Shown in pieces: positions 56,754 through 64,000 of a stretch of DNA of 64,000 nucleotides. Below the pieces are notes generated by a model. That model searched no databases. It saw only the letters and a program-made list of their open reading frames with translations, and was not told where the DNA came from. Origin of the DNA: Rubellimicrobium thermophilum DSM 16684. Its GTDB lineage: Bacteria; Pseudomonadota; Alphaproteobacteria; Rhodobacterales; Rhodobacteraceae. Both the position numbers and the translations under genes were made by a program. The stretch spans positions 66,380-130,379 of the forward strand of contig NZ_KE557320.1 of NCBI RefSeq assembly GCF_000442315.1, written 5' to 3'. How positions within the stretch are numbered: the first letter of the stretch is position 1; the number at the start of each line of letters is the position of its first letter.

Positions 56754-57386
56754 ATGCGCATCGAAGTCAGCGGCAAGCAGATCGACATCGGCGAGGCCCT
56801 CCAGACGCATGTCACGCAGGAGGTGACGGCTGTGGCGGGCAAGTATGCGGGCCGCCCGACCGATGCCAAGGTGACCTTCTCGCGCGATGCGCATCTCTTC
56901 TGCTGCGAAATCTCCGTGCATCTCTCCACCGGTCTTGTCGTTCAGGCGAAGGGCGCGGCGACCGAGATCTATGCCGCCTTCGACGAGGCGCTGGATCGCA
57001 TGGCCAAGCAGCTTCGCCGCCACAAGCGCCGTCTGAAGGACCATCACAAGGAACGCCCCGAGCCGATCGAGACTCTGCCTGCGGCCGCCTTCGTTCTCGC
57101 CCCCTTCGGAGAGGAGGACGAAGAGACGGAAGGTGGCGAGGCACCCGGCGGCGCCCCCGCCATCATCGCCGAGACAGAGACGCGCCTGCCGTCTCTCACC
57201 GTGGGCGAGGCCGTGATGCAGATGGAACTCGCGCATGTGCCCGTGCTTGTGTTCCGCAACGAGAAGGGGGGAGCGCTCAATGTCGTCTACCGGCGCGAGG
57301 ACGGAAACATCGGCTGGATCGACCCACGGCCCGAGGCCGTCGCGGTCCCCGAACCCGTCCGCGACGGGCCGCACGGTCATGGCTGA
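56754..57386 (+). CDS. hpf: Ribosome hibernation-promoting factor, long form
   Basis: A 210-residue long HPF, which dimerises ribosomes into inactive 100S particles in stationary phase. The N-terminal S30AE domain is MRIEVSGKQIDIGEALQTHV followed by FDEALDRMAKQLRRHKRRLKDHH. The C-terminal dimerisation domain has VVYRREDGNIGWIDPRP, with LPSLTVGEAVMQMEL before it. The middle linker is acidic. It is next to ptsN, the normal order, and its stop overlaps ptsN by 8 bases. Confidence 0.93.
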   Translation: MRIEVSGKQIDIGEALQTHVTQEVTAVAGKYAGRPTDAKVTFSRDAHLFCCEISVHLSTGLVVQAKGAATEIYAAFDEALDRMAKQLRRHKRRLKDHHKERPEPIETLPAAAFVLAPFGEEDEETEGGEAPGGAPAIIAETETRLPSLTVGEAVMQMELAHVPVLVFRNEKGGALNVVYRREDGNIGWIDPRPEAVAVPEPVRDGPHGHG

Positions 57387-57861
57387 CCGCGCGGCGATGC
57401 GGCTGGCCGAGATCCTCCGCCCCGATGCCGTCAAGGTCCAGGCTGCCGCGCCATCCAAGCGGCGCCTCTTTCAGGATCTGGCCGAGATGGCCGAAAGCTG
57501 CTGGGGCCTCGATTCCCAGCGGGTGACCGAGGCGCTGCTCGAGCGCGAGGCGCTGGGCCCCACCGGTGTCGGACATGGAGTCGCGCTGCCCCATGCGCGG
57601 CTCGAGGGTCTCGACCGCGTGCGCGGCCTTTTCCTGCGGCTCGAACGCCCCCTCGATTTCGATGCGGTGGACCGCCAGCCGGTGGACCTCGTCTTCTGCC
57701 TGCTGGCACCGGCTGCGGCGGGGGTGGAACATCTGCGCGCTCTCGCTCTCGTCAGCCGGACGATGCGGGAAACCGCGATCTGCCAGAAGCTGCGGGCGAA
57801 TTCCGACCCCGCCGCGCTGCACATGATCCTGACCGAGGGGCCGGCCAATCTGGCCGCCTGA
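57379..57861 (+). CDS. ptsN: Nitrogen-regulatory PTS EIIA protein
   Basis: PtsN (EIIA-Ntr) is a phosphoryl-accepting regulator linking carbon, nitrogen and potassium status. It is 160 residues, standard size, with the phosphorylated His in GVGHGVALPHARLEGL. It starts MADRAAMRLAEIL at 57379, overlapping hpf; the second Met (57397) is an alternative. ptsP and ptsH are not here. A strong hairpin follows the stop. Confidence 0.93.
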   Translation: MADRAAMRLAEILRPDAVKVQAAAPSKRRLFQDLAEMAESCWGLDSQRVTEALLEREALGPTGVGHGVALPHARLEGLDRVRGLFLRLERPLDFDAVDRQPVDLVFCLLAPAAAGVEHLRALALVSRTMRETAICQKLRANSDPAALHMILTEGPANLAA

Positions 57862-57876
57862 GGCCGCTGCGCCCAT

Positions 57877-57906
57877 CCGGCCGGCGGCGATGGCACCGCC
57901 GGCCGG
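57877..57906. terminator. Perfect 11-base hairpin between ptsN and the sulfotransferase gene
   Basis: CCGGCCGGCGG (57877-57887) and CCGCCGGCCGG (57896-57906) with an 8-base loop, between two convergent stops. This is a bidirectional terminator by position. There is no U-tract. Confidence 0.6.
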
Positions 57907-57917
57907 CCGTCATCCCC

Positions 57918-59370
57918 TCATCCCCGCCAGCGTCCGAAGCCGAACAGCACCATGTCGCGCTGATAGGCCTCGCGCGCCAGCGCCTCGAGGCCGTCGTCAT
58001 GGATCGCGGCCAGCCGTGCGGCCAGGGGATCGGGCGGGGGGGCATAGGGCCGGGCCGGGGCGCCGACGCGCTCTGCCAGACGGGGCAGCTCCTCGGCCAG
58101 CTCCTCCTCGCGCAGGATCAGATCCGGCGGGTTGAGGTTGCAGAACCCCTGCACCACTGCCGTCTGGCTGGCCCAGGACGGGTCCGTGCGCAGCGCCGTC
58201 TGCCCCCCGAGATTGGCCTTCACGAATTCGAGGAAGCGCGCAAAGGCGGCCCGATGCGCGGCGTCCGTCCAGGGCGCCCCCTCGGCCAGCCCGCCTTCGG
58301 GCACCGGCAGGCCGAAGGTGCGCCGCAGCGTCTCGCGCAGATCGGCAAAGGTTCCGGGGCCGGCCGGCAGGATCCGGGTGCAGAACACCGCATGGGCCCG
58401 TGCAAGGGGGTGGCGCAGAACCGTGAAGCTGCGATGGCCGGAATGGGCAAGCTTCCACTGCCGCAGCGTGCGGGCGTTGAACCCCTCGCTCACCTGCCCG
58501 CCACGATCGAACGAGGCCAACCAGCCCCGCACCGCCTCTTCCGGGCCGCCGGGGATCGGCAGATGCAGCAGCCCCGCATTCCGCGCGGCGATCATGCGCG
58601 GCACCATGGCGCCCCGCCGCGGTTCGAAATTCGGCGTGCGCGAAAGATCGAACCGGTCGAGAGGGCCGAGCGCCGATTCCATCTCGGCAAAGTTGACGAC
58701 CTTGGTCCAGAGCGGTTCGGGATTCTGCTTCTTGAGCGTTCGGTCCAGCCCCTCGGGCGGGGGCACCTCCAGGAAGCGGGCCAGCCCCTGCATGACCTCC
58801 AGATCCTGGAGATCCTCGTAATCCACGTAGAAGGCCGTCTGACCGGAGATCTGGAGCGCGCGCAGAATCCGCAGCTGGAACGCCTGCAGCCGTTCGAGAT
58901 GGGCGGCGAATTCCCGTGCATCGAAATGCACCTGCCCCGATCGGGCATGCTGGGGATTGGTCAGCTTCCACTGTCCGGTCAGGGCCGCGATCTTGCGGCT
59001 GACATAGCTCTCGGCGGGGTTGCGGGTGAGCACGATCTTGGCGCAGCGCGGATCCGCCAGCACCGCATCCACGGCGCGGGGGTCATGGTCGCCGAACAGG
59101 CGGAATCCGTTCAGGCCGGGTTGCGCGCGCAACGCGGCCAGAAGGGCCCGAGGATCCGCATCGCGCTGCGCCCGCGTGATGCCCAGAAGCGTCTCCTGGC
59201 CGGGATAGCCCAGGAAATGGGGATTGAACGCCTCGCCATGGCAGTGCACGCCGGGAATCGCGTTGAGATTGGCCTCGAGGAAGTTGGAGCCCGTCCGCAT
59301 CTCGGCCAGCAGCACGAACAGATCGAAGCGAGGCCGCCGGTCGGCCGGATCGGTGGAGTGAGGGGGGCAT
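57918..59370 (-). CDS. NodH-like sulfotransferase, frameshift near the start
   Basis: About 483 residues. The PAPS-binding loop is LLAEMRTGSNFLEANLNAI, the NodH/Stf0 type, followed by LTRNPAESYVSRKIA (3'-phosphate region). A second half repeats sulfotransferase-like features (FTVLRHPLARAHAVF, QTAVVQGFCNLNPPDLILREEE), suggesting two fused domains. The open frame begins only at about 59315. An ATG at 59370 reads into it if the C run on the minus strand (plus-strand GGGGGG 59362-59367) has five instead of six bases, giving MPPHSTDPADRRPRFDLFV. It likely sulfates a surface glycan. It is next to the glycosyltransferase genes. Confidence 0.78.
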
Positions 59371-59393
59371 GGGGCCTCTCGGAATTCAACTGA

Positions 59394-61127
59394 TCAGATA
59401 GGGGCGCCGCCGCGGCGGGGGCGGTGCGGCGGCGGGGCGGGGCTGTCCGGCTCGGCGGTGAGGTCGCCCATCAGATAGGGATGCATGCCCTCGTTCTTGA
59501 GGCTCTGGAGGAAACGCCCCAGCCCCCGCAGATCGCGCAGGCGGGGGGCCTCGGACAGGCGGGGGCGTGATGCCGGGCCCGGTTGCGCGGGAACCATGTC
59601 GTCGAGGATCGCCTGCAGGGCCTCCATCGGCGATTCGAGGAATTCGCTCAGCGTCCAGATGCGGATGCGCGCCTTGGCATAGGGCGAGCGGAGCGCGCCC
59701 AGATGCTCGGCCTCGATCTTCTGGAGCCGGGCGACACGCTCGCGCAGGTCGGGCGGGGGGTTGTGGAACAGCGGCACGATCCAGCCGCCGGAGATGACGC
59801 TGATCTGCGCATTGGGATCCTTGGCCATATCCCAGCTCAGAAGCTGGCTGTCGCCGGGACCGAACTGGAAGCATTGCCGCTCGCCGCGGGTGTTCCAGAT
59901 CAGGTTGCGCAGGAACATCTGGGCATTGTGGTCGCGGATGCGGGGATTGTCGGTCAGGACACCGGCAAAGGTCGTCTGACCGCCTTCCCATTCGACGCGC
60001 TGCGGGGCGAAGAGATGGCCATGCACGCGCGCGCCGGTCATCCGGGCCAGCCAGGTTTCCCAGTTCTCGAACAGTTCGGTGAACCCCTCGAAGACAGAGT
60101 AGGGCCCGGCGGTGACGCCATGCTCCCATCCTTCGCGGGGATAGCGGCTCTGCATCCACAGGCCCGACCGTCCGCGCCGGCGGCGTTCCGTGGCCTTGGC
60201 GAAGACGCGGTCGATCTTGGCGGGGTTCGGCTCGGCGGCCATCGTGTTGGCATCCTGCCGCAGGAAGGTCGCATAGAGCCGTTCCGCATGGGGCCAGATC
60301 TTGCGCGCCACGAAGCAGTCCGACCGCCGCAGCAGCTGGAGATGGTCGTCGTAGAAGATGTGCGGCTTGCCCTGGTGATCGAATTTGGACAGCGTGAGGG
60401 AGCGGCTCTCGATGCGGGTGCCGGGGCGGTTCTGGTGGCGGCGGACAAGGGTCTGGAAATAGCTCTCGTCCGGGATCCAGACTCGGCGGAAATAGCGGTC
60501 GAAGACGGGGCGTTGGGGATCGCTCAGGATCGCCTCGAGCGTGCCGCGCGTCAGGCACCACCATTGCGAACCCATGTGCGGCACGATGCCGGGGGGGATG
60601 CGCCGCTTCAGCCCCAGTCGGCGCTGGAGCGCCACCCAGCGGTCGAAGAGCTTGCGCTGCCGGCGCCAGGAAAAGGGAAAATGCAGGGTGAAGCGTTCCT
60701 CCGACAGCCCGCCCACCGTCCAGGGCACATCGGCGGTGGTGGCCGATTCGATGAAATCCGTGCCCGGCCACGCGGCGAGATAGTCGCGCAGGGCCGCCAC
60801 CGGCCGCAGCGGCAGGCAGGCGCCGGAGGCGAGATAGACATGGCTGACATCGGGAAAGCGGGCCAGCATCGTCTCGCAGGCGGCGATGGTGGCGGCGACG
60901 ATGCCCCATGTGCCCCATTCGCAGCGGTGCCGGGGCGAGAGGACAACGCGCGGGGCCAGATCGTGCAGCCGCCCGGCAAAGGCGTCATGCACGGCCTTCG
61001 GCACGGCGCGGTCCACATGCACGACGACCGGACATCCGCCGGCCGCCCAGAAGCGGATCACCTGCTCGGCCCGGTCGAAGGCCGTATGCACGAGCATCAC
61101 CACGCCGATCGTGACGGCCTCGCTCAT
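59394..61127 (-). CDS. Core-2/I-branching-type glycosyltransferase (GT14-like)
   Basis: A 577-residue cytoplasmic enzyme with no membrane segment. The N-terminal half is GT14-type: GVVMLVHTAFDRAEQVIRFW, VVHVDRAVPK, WGTWGIVAATIAACETML, ASGACLPLRP and HMGSQWWCLTRGTLEAIL. The C-terminal half (YSVFEGFTELFENWETWLARM, FGPGDSQLLSWDMAKDPNAQISVISGG) is conserved in Rhodobacteraceae but of unknown role. It probably adds GlcNAc or xylose-type branches to a surface polysaccharide. The ATG at 61127 overlaps the upstream gene stop by ATGA, so the two are one operon. The sulfotransferase gene lies 23 bases downstream. Confidence 0.85.
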   Translation of the reverse strand: MSEAVTIGVVMLVHTAFDRAEQVIRFWAAGGCPVVVHVDRAVPKAVHDAFAGRLHDLAPRVVLSPRHRCEWGTWGIVAATIAACETMLARFPDVSHVYLASGACLPLRPVAALRDYLAAWPGTDFIESATTADVPWTVGGLSEERFTLHFPFSWRRQRKLFDRWVALQRRLGLKRRIPPGIVPHMGSQWWCLTRGTLEAILSDPQRPVFDRYFRRVWIPDESYFQTLVRRHQNRPGTRIESRSLTLSKFDHQGKPHIFYDDHLQLLRRSDCFVARKIWPHAERLYATFLRQDANTMAAEPNPAKIDRVFAKATERRRRGRSGLWMQSRYPREGWEHGVTAGPYSVFEGFTELFENWETWLARMTGARVHGHLFAPQRVEWEGGQTTFAGVLTDNPRIRDHNAQMFLRNLIWNTRGERQCFQFGPGDSQLLSWDMAKDPNAQISVISGGWIVPLFHNPPPDLRERVARLQKIEAEHLGALRSPYAKARIRIWTLSEFLESPMEALQAILDDMVPAQPGPASRPRLSEAPRLRDLRGLGRFLQSLKNEGMHPYLMGDLTAEPDSPAPPPHRPRRGGAPI

Positions 61128-62134
61128 GCCCAGTTCCCCTTGGACATCAGCCCGAGGATCTCGAGCTGGCGCCAGTTGATGTATTGTTCGCTCCAGGGGG
61201 TCCAGAGATCGAGCCCGTCCTCCAGCCTTTCGGCATAGGCGCGGTATTCCCGCGCGCCGGCGTAATGCTCGCCCCGGCGGGCCTCTTCCTCGACCTTCTC
61301 CCCCAGCACATGCAGGAACTTGGTGTGCAGCAGCAGGCCCGAGGCCTTTTCCCCCCCCCATTCGTCGAAGACGAGATTGAGCCCGCGCGGCAGCAGCATG
61401 TGGGTGGAGGAGACATAGGTCGTGCTGCGATCCCATTTCACGAGCGGGATCTTGTTGAGTGCCGGCGCCCGCCAGGGCTCATCGGCAAAGAAGACGCGCA
61501 TCCGCGGTCCGCCCTGGATCCAGAGATTGCCATAGCGGTGATTGCGGTAGATCGAATAGTTGCCGGCATCGAACCAGCAGGCGATCTCGAGCGGGTCCTG
61601 CCCGGGGCGATAGGGCACCTGCCCGATCGGCCCCTTGGGATACATGTCAAGAAGCATCGCCCCGAAGGACTTGACGAAGGAGGCATCGAGCCAGTCGGTC
61701 AGCGCGCGCAGGGGCCGGGTGTCGCAGAAGGGATAGATGAACAGCTCATCGGGATCGACCGTCAGACACCAGTGGCCGACGCCATGCCGCATGGCAAGCC
61801 CGTTGAGCCAGTCCACCCCGTAGCGCGAACGCCGGTAGCTTGCCCCTGTGGTCCAGAGCGACACGTCCTTCTGGTCGGCCAGCATCTCGCGCCCGCCATC
61901 GGTGCTGCCATTGTCCACCATCAGGAAATGGTTCACGCCCATCCGACGGTAATATTCAAGAAACCACGGCAGACGCACAGCCTCGTTGCGGAAACAGGAC
62001 AGCACCAGGATGTCGCCGCGGCGAATCGCGCCGGTGCGATCGGCGACCGGGGTCAGCTCCCGGCGCTTGATGCGGGCGCGGAGGCGGTAACGCTTCCGCC
62101 GCAAGCGCATCCTGTAGGAGTCCCACCACTTCAC
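61124..62134 (-). CDS. Family 2-like glycosyltransferase A (Glyco_tranf_2_4)
   Basis: A 336-residue protein if it starts at the GTG at 62134 (VKWWDSYRMRLRRKR). An upstream ATG at 62242 would add 36 basic residues and lies before the candidate promoter. Features are DILVLSCFRNEAVRLPWFLEYYRRMGVNHFLMVDNGSTD (nucleotide-sugar fold), HWCLTVDPDELFIYP with the DxD-like acid pair and SSTHMLLPRGLNLVFDEWGG. The family is common in Rhodobacteraceae surface loci. It is a paralogue of the next gene. Donor and acceptor are unknown. Confidence 0.85.
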   Translation of the reverse strand: MKWWDSYRMRLRRKRYRLRARIKRRELTPVADRTGAIRRGDILVLSCFRNEAVRLPWFLEYYRRMGVNHFLMVDNGSTDGGREMLADQKDVSLWTTGASYRRSRYGVDWLNGLAMRHGVGHWCLTVDPDELFIYPFCDTRPLRALTDWLDASFVKSFGAMLLDMYPKGPIGQVPYRPGQDPLEIACWFDAGNYSIYRNHRYGNLWIQGGPRMRVFFADEPWRAPALNKIPLVKWDRSTTYVSSTHMLLPRGLNLVFDEWGGEKASGLLLHTKFLHVLGEKVEEEARRGEHYAGAREYRAYAERLEDGLDLWTPWSEQYINWRQLEILGLMSKGNWA

Positions 62135-62160
62135 GGCAGACCGATTCCTGTTCCTGTGCG

Positions 62161-62189
62161 GATACAGCCTATATCGGGAAGGTTGACAA
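62161..62189 (-). promoter_or_regulatory. Candidate promoter of glycosyltransferase A
   Basis: On the minus strand, TTGTCA (62184-62189) and TGTATC (62161-62166) with a 17-base spacer, in an AT-richer patch. Transcription would start near 62155, downstream of the ATG at 62242, which supports the GTG at 62134 as the real start of the gene. Confidence 0.4.
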
Positions 62190-62263
62190 ATGGTGGCTGT
62201 CTTGGGGTCTCTTTGGGACAGCGCGGCTGCGGGACGTGACATGGCCGCATCGTGGCGGCGGAT

Positions 62264-63303
62264 TCAGTCCCATCCCCCCCGCGACAGAAGGCCCAGCGCC
62301 TCGAGCTGCCGCCAGCCTTCATAGCGGCAGGATCCGGAATGGCGGAAATCGGGCCGCGCGGCGATGCGGTCGTAATAGGGGCCATGGGCCGCGCGATCGG
62401 TGAAATGCTCGCCCCGCTGGCGTTCCTCGGCCGAACGGGGGATCAGATCGGGCAGCAGCTTGGTGTGCAGCAGCACGCCGGAGACGATGTCCGGCGCGGG
62501 CCAGCCCTCCCAGACCGCGTTGGGCGCGGCAGGCAGCAGGAAATGCGTCGAGTTCACATAGACCTGTCCACGCCGCCAGCGCAGGAAGGGGGTCTTGCTC
62601 ATGACCGGGGCGCGGGCCGGGTCATGGGCCATCAGCACCCGCGCCCGCGGCCCCCCCCGGACTCAGCAGACAACCATGGGTTCGCTGTCGCTCGGCCCGG
62701 AAGCCCTGCGGGTCGAACAGCGGCAGCGCGGTCAGCGGATCGCCCTCCTGCGGCTCTCCGCTGCCCAGCGGGCCATCGGGATAGGGCTCGATCATCAGAC
62801 AGGGCAGGGCCGCCTGTCCCGTCGCTTCCATCCGGGCCCGCAGGCCGCGCAGGCCCCCGCTCCTCCCAATGGGGGAAGATCAGCAGCTCGTCCGCATCGA
62901 GCGTCAGGCACCAGTGCCCCCGGCCGAAGCGCCCGAGCAGCGCATTCGCCCAGTCCATGCCGAAGCGGCTGGCGCGATAGCTCGCCGCCGTGCTCCAGAG
63001 CGAGACATCGGGTTCCGCCATCAGCCGCTCGCGCGTGCCGTCCTCTGATCCGTTGTCCACGATCAGGAAACGGTCCACGCCCATCCGGCGGTGATGCGCC
63101 AGCCAGTGGGACAGCCGCAGCGCCTCGTTGCGCATCACCGCAACGGCCAGGATGTCGCCGGGCCGGATCAGCGCCGTCCGGTCGGCCAGAGGGACGATCT
63201 CCCGCGCCTTCCGCCGTGCCCGGTCAAGCAGCCGCAGGCGTTTCCAGCCAAGCCGGAGACGGCGCAGGGCCGAAGGGGGCAGGGGCGGAGGCAGCAGGAT
63301 CAT
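62264..63303 (-). CDS. Family 2-like glycosyltransferase B, two frameshifts
   Basis: A paralogue of glycosyltransferase A, about 345 residues after repair. [66 protein letters not shown], then [19 protein letters not shown] and [17 protein letters not shown] are in three frames. The breaks are at CCCCC 62854-62858 (plus strand; four needed) and CCCCCCCC 62651-62658 (seven needed). The ATG at 63303 ([18 protein letters not shown]) is likely. Both breaks are homopolymer lengths, so the gene may be intact in the cell. Confidence 0.8.
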
Positions 63304-63344
63304 TGTTCCGACTTTCCGCGCCCTGCAGCCTGGTGCAAGGGGGA

Positions 63345-63388
63345 CCGGGGGGCTGTCTGCCCCCCGGACCCCCCGAGGATATTTGAAG
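63345..63388. repeat. GGGGGG-hairpin plus GAGGATATTT repeat element
   Basis: CCGGGGGG (63345-63352) pairs with CCCCCCGG (63360-63367). It is followed by ACCCCCCGAGGATATTTGAAG. I recall elements with this hairpin and GAGGATATTT tail as frequent in Rhodobacteraceae intergenic regions, often at gene ends. It lies upstream of glycosyltransferase B and beside the galU fragment. Confidence 0.5.
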
Positions 63389-63418
63389 TCGGATGAGAGG
63401 GACTGCTTCCTCATCCGA
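63389..63418. terminator. TCGGATGAG hairpin beside the galU fragment
   Basis: A perfect 9-base stem TCGGATGAG (63389-63397) and CTCATCCGA (63410-63418), loop 12. It lies exactly at the 3' limit of galU homology. It could be a terminator or a recombination scar. Confidence 0.45.
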
Positions 63419-63419
63419 A

Positions 63420-63583
63420 TGCCCTTCCTGGATCTCCCGCGCGATGGCATCCGTCAGCTGGATCTCTCCCCCGGCCGAAGGTCTGATCCGCGTCAGATGG
63501 CCGAGTACGCGGGGCGTCAGGATGTAGCGCCCGATCACGGCGAGGTTGGAGGGCGCCTCGTTCCGCGGGGGCTTCTCGACCAT
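63420..63583 (-). pseudogene. GalU fragment, truncated at both ends
   Basis: About 55 residues ([20 protein letters not shown], then [17 protein letters not shown]) matching the C-terminal half of UTP-glucose-1-phosphate uridylyltransferase. The whole enzyme is about 290 residues. Homology stops at the Met at 63583 on one side and at about 63420 on the other, where the frame continues into unrelated sequence. No promoter or nearby remainder is visible. A fragment this short cannot be active. It may be a remnant or an assembly misjoin. Confidence 0.75.
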
Positions 63584-63588
63584 GCGCT

Positions 63589-64000
63589 GTGCCGCGGGTC
63601 TTCTCGGTGCCGGGGGAATCGTTCCTGGCTGCCCTCGACGGGTTGCTCGATGCCGGCATCCCCAACATCGTCTGTCGCCACGAAGGCGGGGCGGCGATGA
63701 TGGCCGAGGCCACGGGCAAGCTGACCGGGCAGCCCGGCATCTGCCTGGTCACGCGCGGACCCGGTGCCACCAATGCCGCGGCCGGCGTCCATGTCGCGCG
63801 GCAGGACAGCACGCCGATGATCCTCTTTATCGGCGACATCGAGCGTGGCCATCGCGACCGCGAGGCCTTTCAGGAGGTCGATTTCCGGTCGATGTTCGCC
63901 CCCCTGGCCAAATGGACGGCCGAGATCGGACAGACCGAGCGCATCCCCGAATATGTCGCACGGGCCTTCCATGTCGCGACATCGGGGCGGCCCGGTCCGG
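63589..64000 (+). CDS. Thiamine-diphosphate enzyme (acetolactate-synthase-like), 5' end missing and running off the window
   Basis: An open frame of 137 residues with the N-terminal TPP-binding fold of the acetolactate synthase family: [38 protein letters not shown] with the activating Glu, and [18 protein letters not shown]. The first about 20-25 residues expected before RVFSVPGES are replaced by sequence abutting the galU fragment, and no start codon with an RBS is seen in this frame. The 3' end is beyond the window. The substrate (acetolactate, sulfoacetaldehyde, glyoxylate or other) cannot be told from this part. Confidence 0.75.
   Translation, partial: MPRVFSVPGESFLAALDGLLDAGIPNIVCRHEGGAAMMAEATGKLTGQPGICLVTRGPGATNAAAGVHVARQDSTPMILFIGDIERGHRDREAFQEVDFRSMFAPLAKWTAEIGQTERIPEYVARAFHVATSGRPGP

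Overview
The window is GC-rich (roughly 70 percent) alphaproteobacterial DNA, most likely Rhodobacteraceae and close to Paracoccus or Rhodobacter. Pointers to this are a stand-alone ctaD followed by a DUF2244 gene, tatABC followed by a DUF815 ATPase, lptCAB-hpf-ptsN without rpoN, a Hint-domain protein, a NodH/GT14/GT2 surface-glycan block, a perfect CtrA box and a GAGGATATTT-type repeat. This placement rests on gene content and order, not on a database match.

Layout. 1-13.9 kb is mainly housekeeping: glmM (partial), ilvC, a UbiH-type hydroxylase, HAD phosphatase, GntR regulator, a membrane GT2 with a CtrA box and a start-codon hairpin, carA, yqeY, ctaD, a GGDEF/EAL protein, lipB and tRNA-Leu(GAG). 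14-27.3 kb is a catabolic island: AraC/GlxA regulator, PotD-like binding protein, FCD regulator, HypD-like DHDPS-family enzyme, aldehyde dehydrogenase, ProC-like reductase, FAD oxidoreductase, proline-racemase-family enzyme, two MttB-superfamily methyltransferases, LysR regulator and a gutted SDR. It reads as a hydroxyproline pathway joined to betaine demethylases. 27.3-36 kb holds prfC, a Hint protein, an SDR, an ABC ATPase, a WYL regulator and tatABC-DUF815. 36.4-49.4 kb is a uronate/galactarate island: SGNH hydrolase, peptide-type binding protein, udh, FadR-type regulator, kdgD, gci, gli, a second enolase-superfamily gene, an alpha/beta hydrolase and a dppBCDF-like transporter. 49.7-57.9 kb has rlpA, an SldBA-like PQQ dehydrogenase, RNase D, kdsD, lptCAB, hpf and ptsN. 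57.9-64 kb is surface glycan/sulfotransferase genes, ending in a galU fragment abutting a TPP enzyme that lacks its N-terminus.

Working together. In the uronate island Udh oxidises D-galacturonate or D-glucuronate to a lactone, Gli and Gci isomerise and open it, and KdgD yields 2-oxoglutarate semialdehyde. The HypD-like enzyme of the first island would make the same semialdehyde, and the only aldehyde dehydrogenase in the window (18032-19525) could serve both routes. The candidate for an undescribed system is the 14-27.3 kb island: MttB-type demethylation of (hydroxy)proline betaine feeding a hydroxyproline pathway.

Data-quality warning. About fifteen genes here, several normally essential (ctaD, lptB, lptC), carry one-base frameshifts, mostly one extra base in a G or C run. 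This pattern looks like uncorrected homopolymer error. Frameshifted genes are annotated over their full reconstructed span, with the break named.
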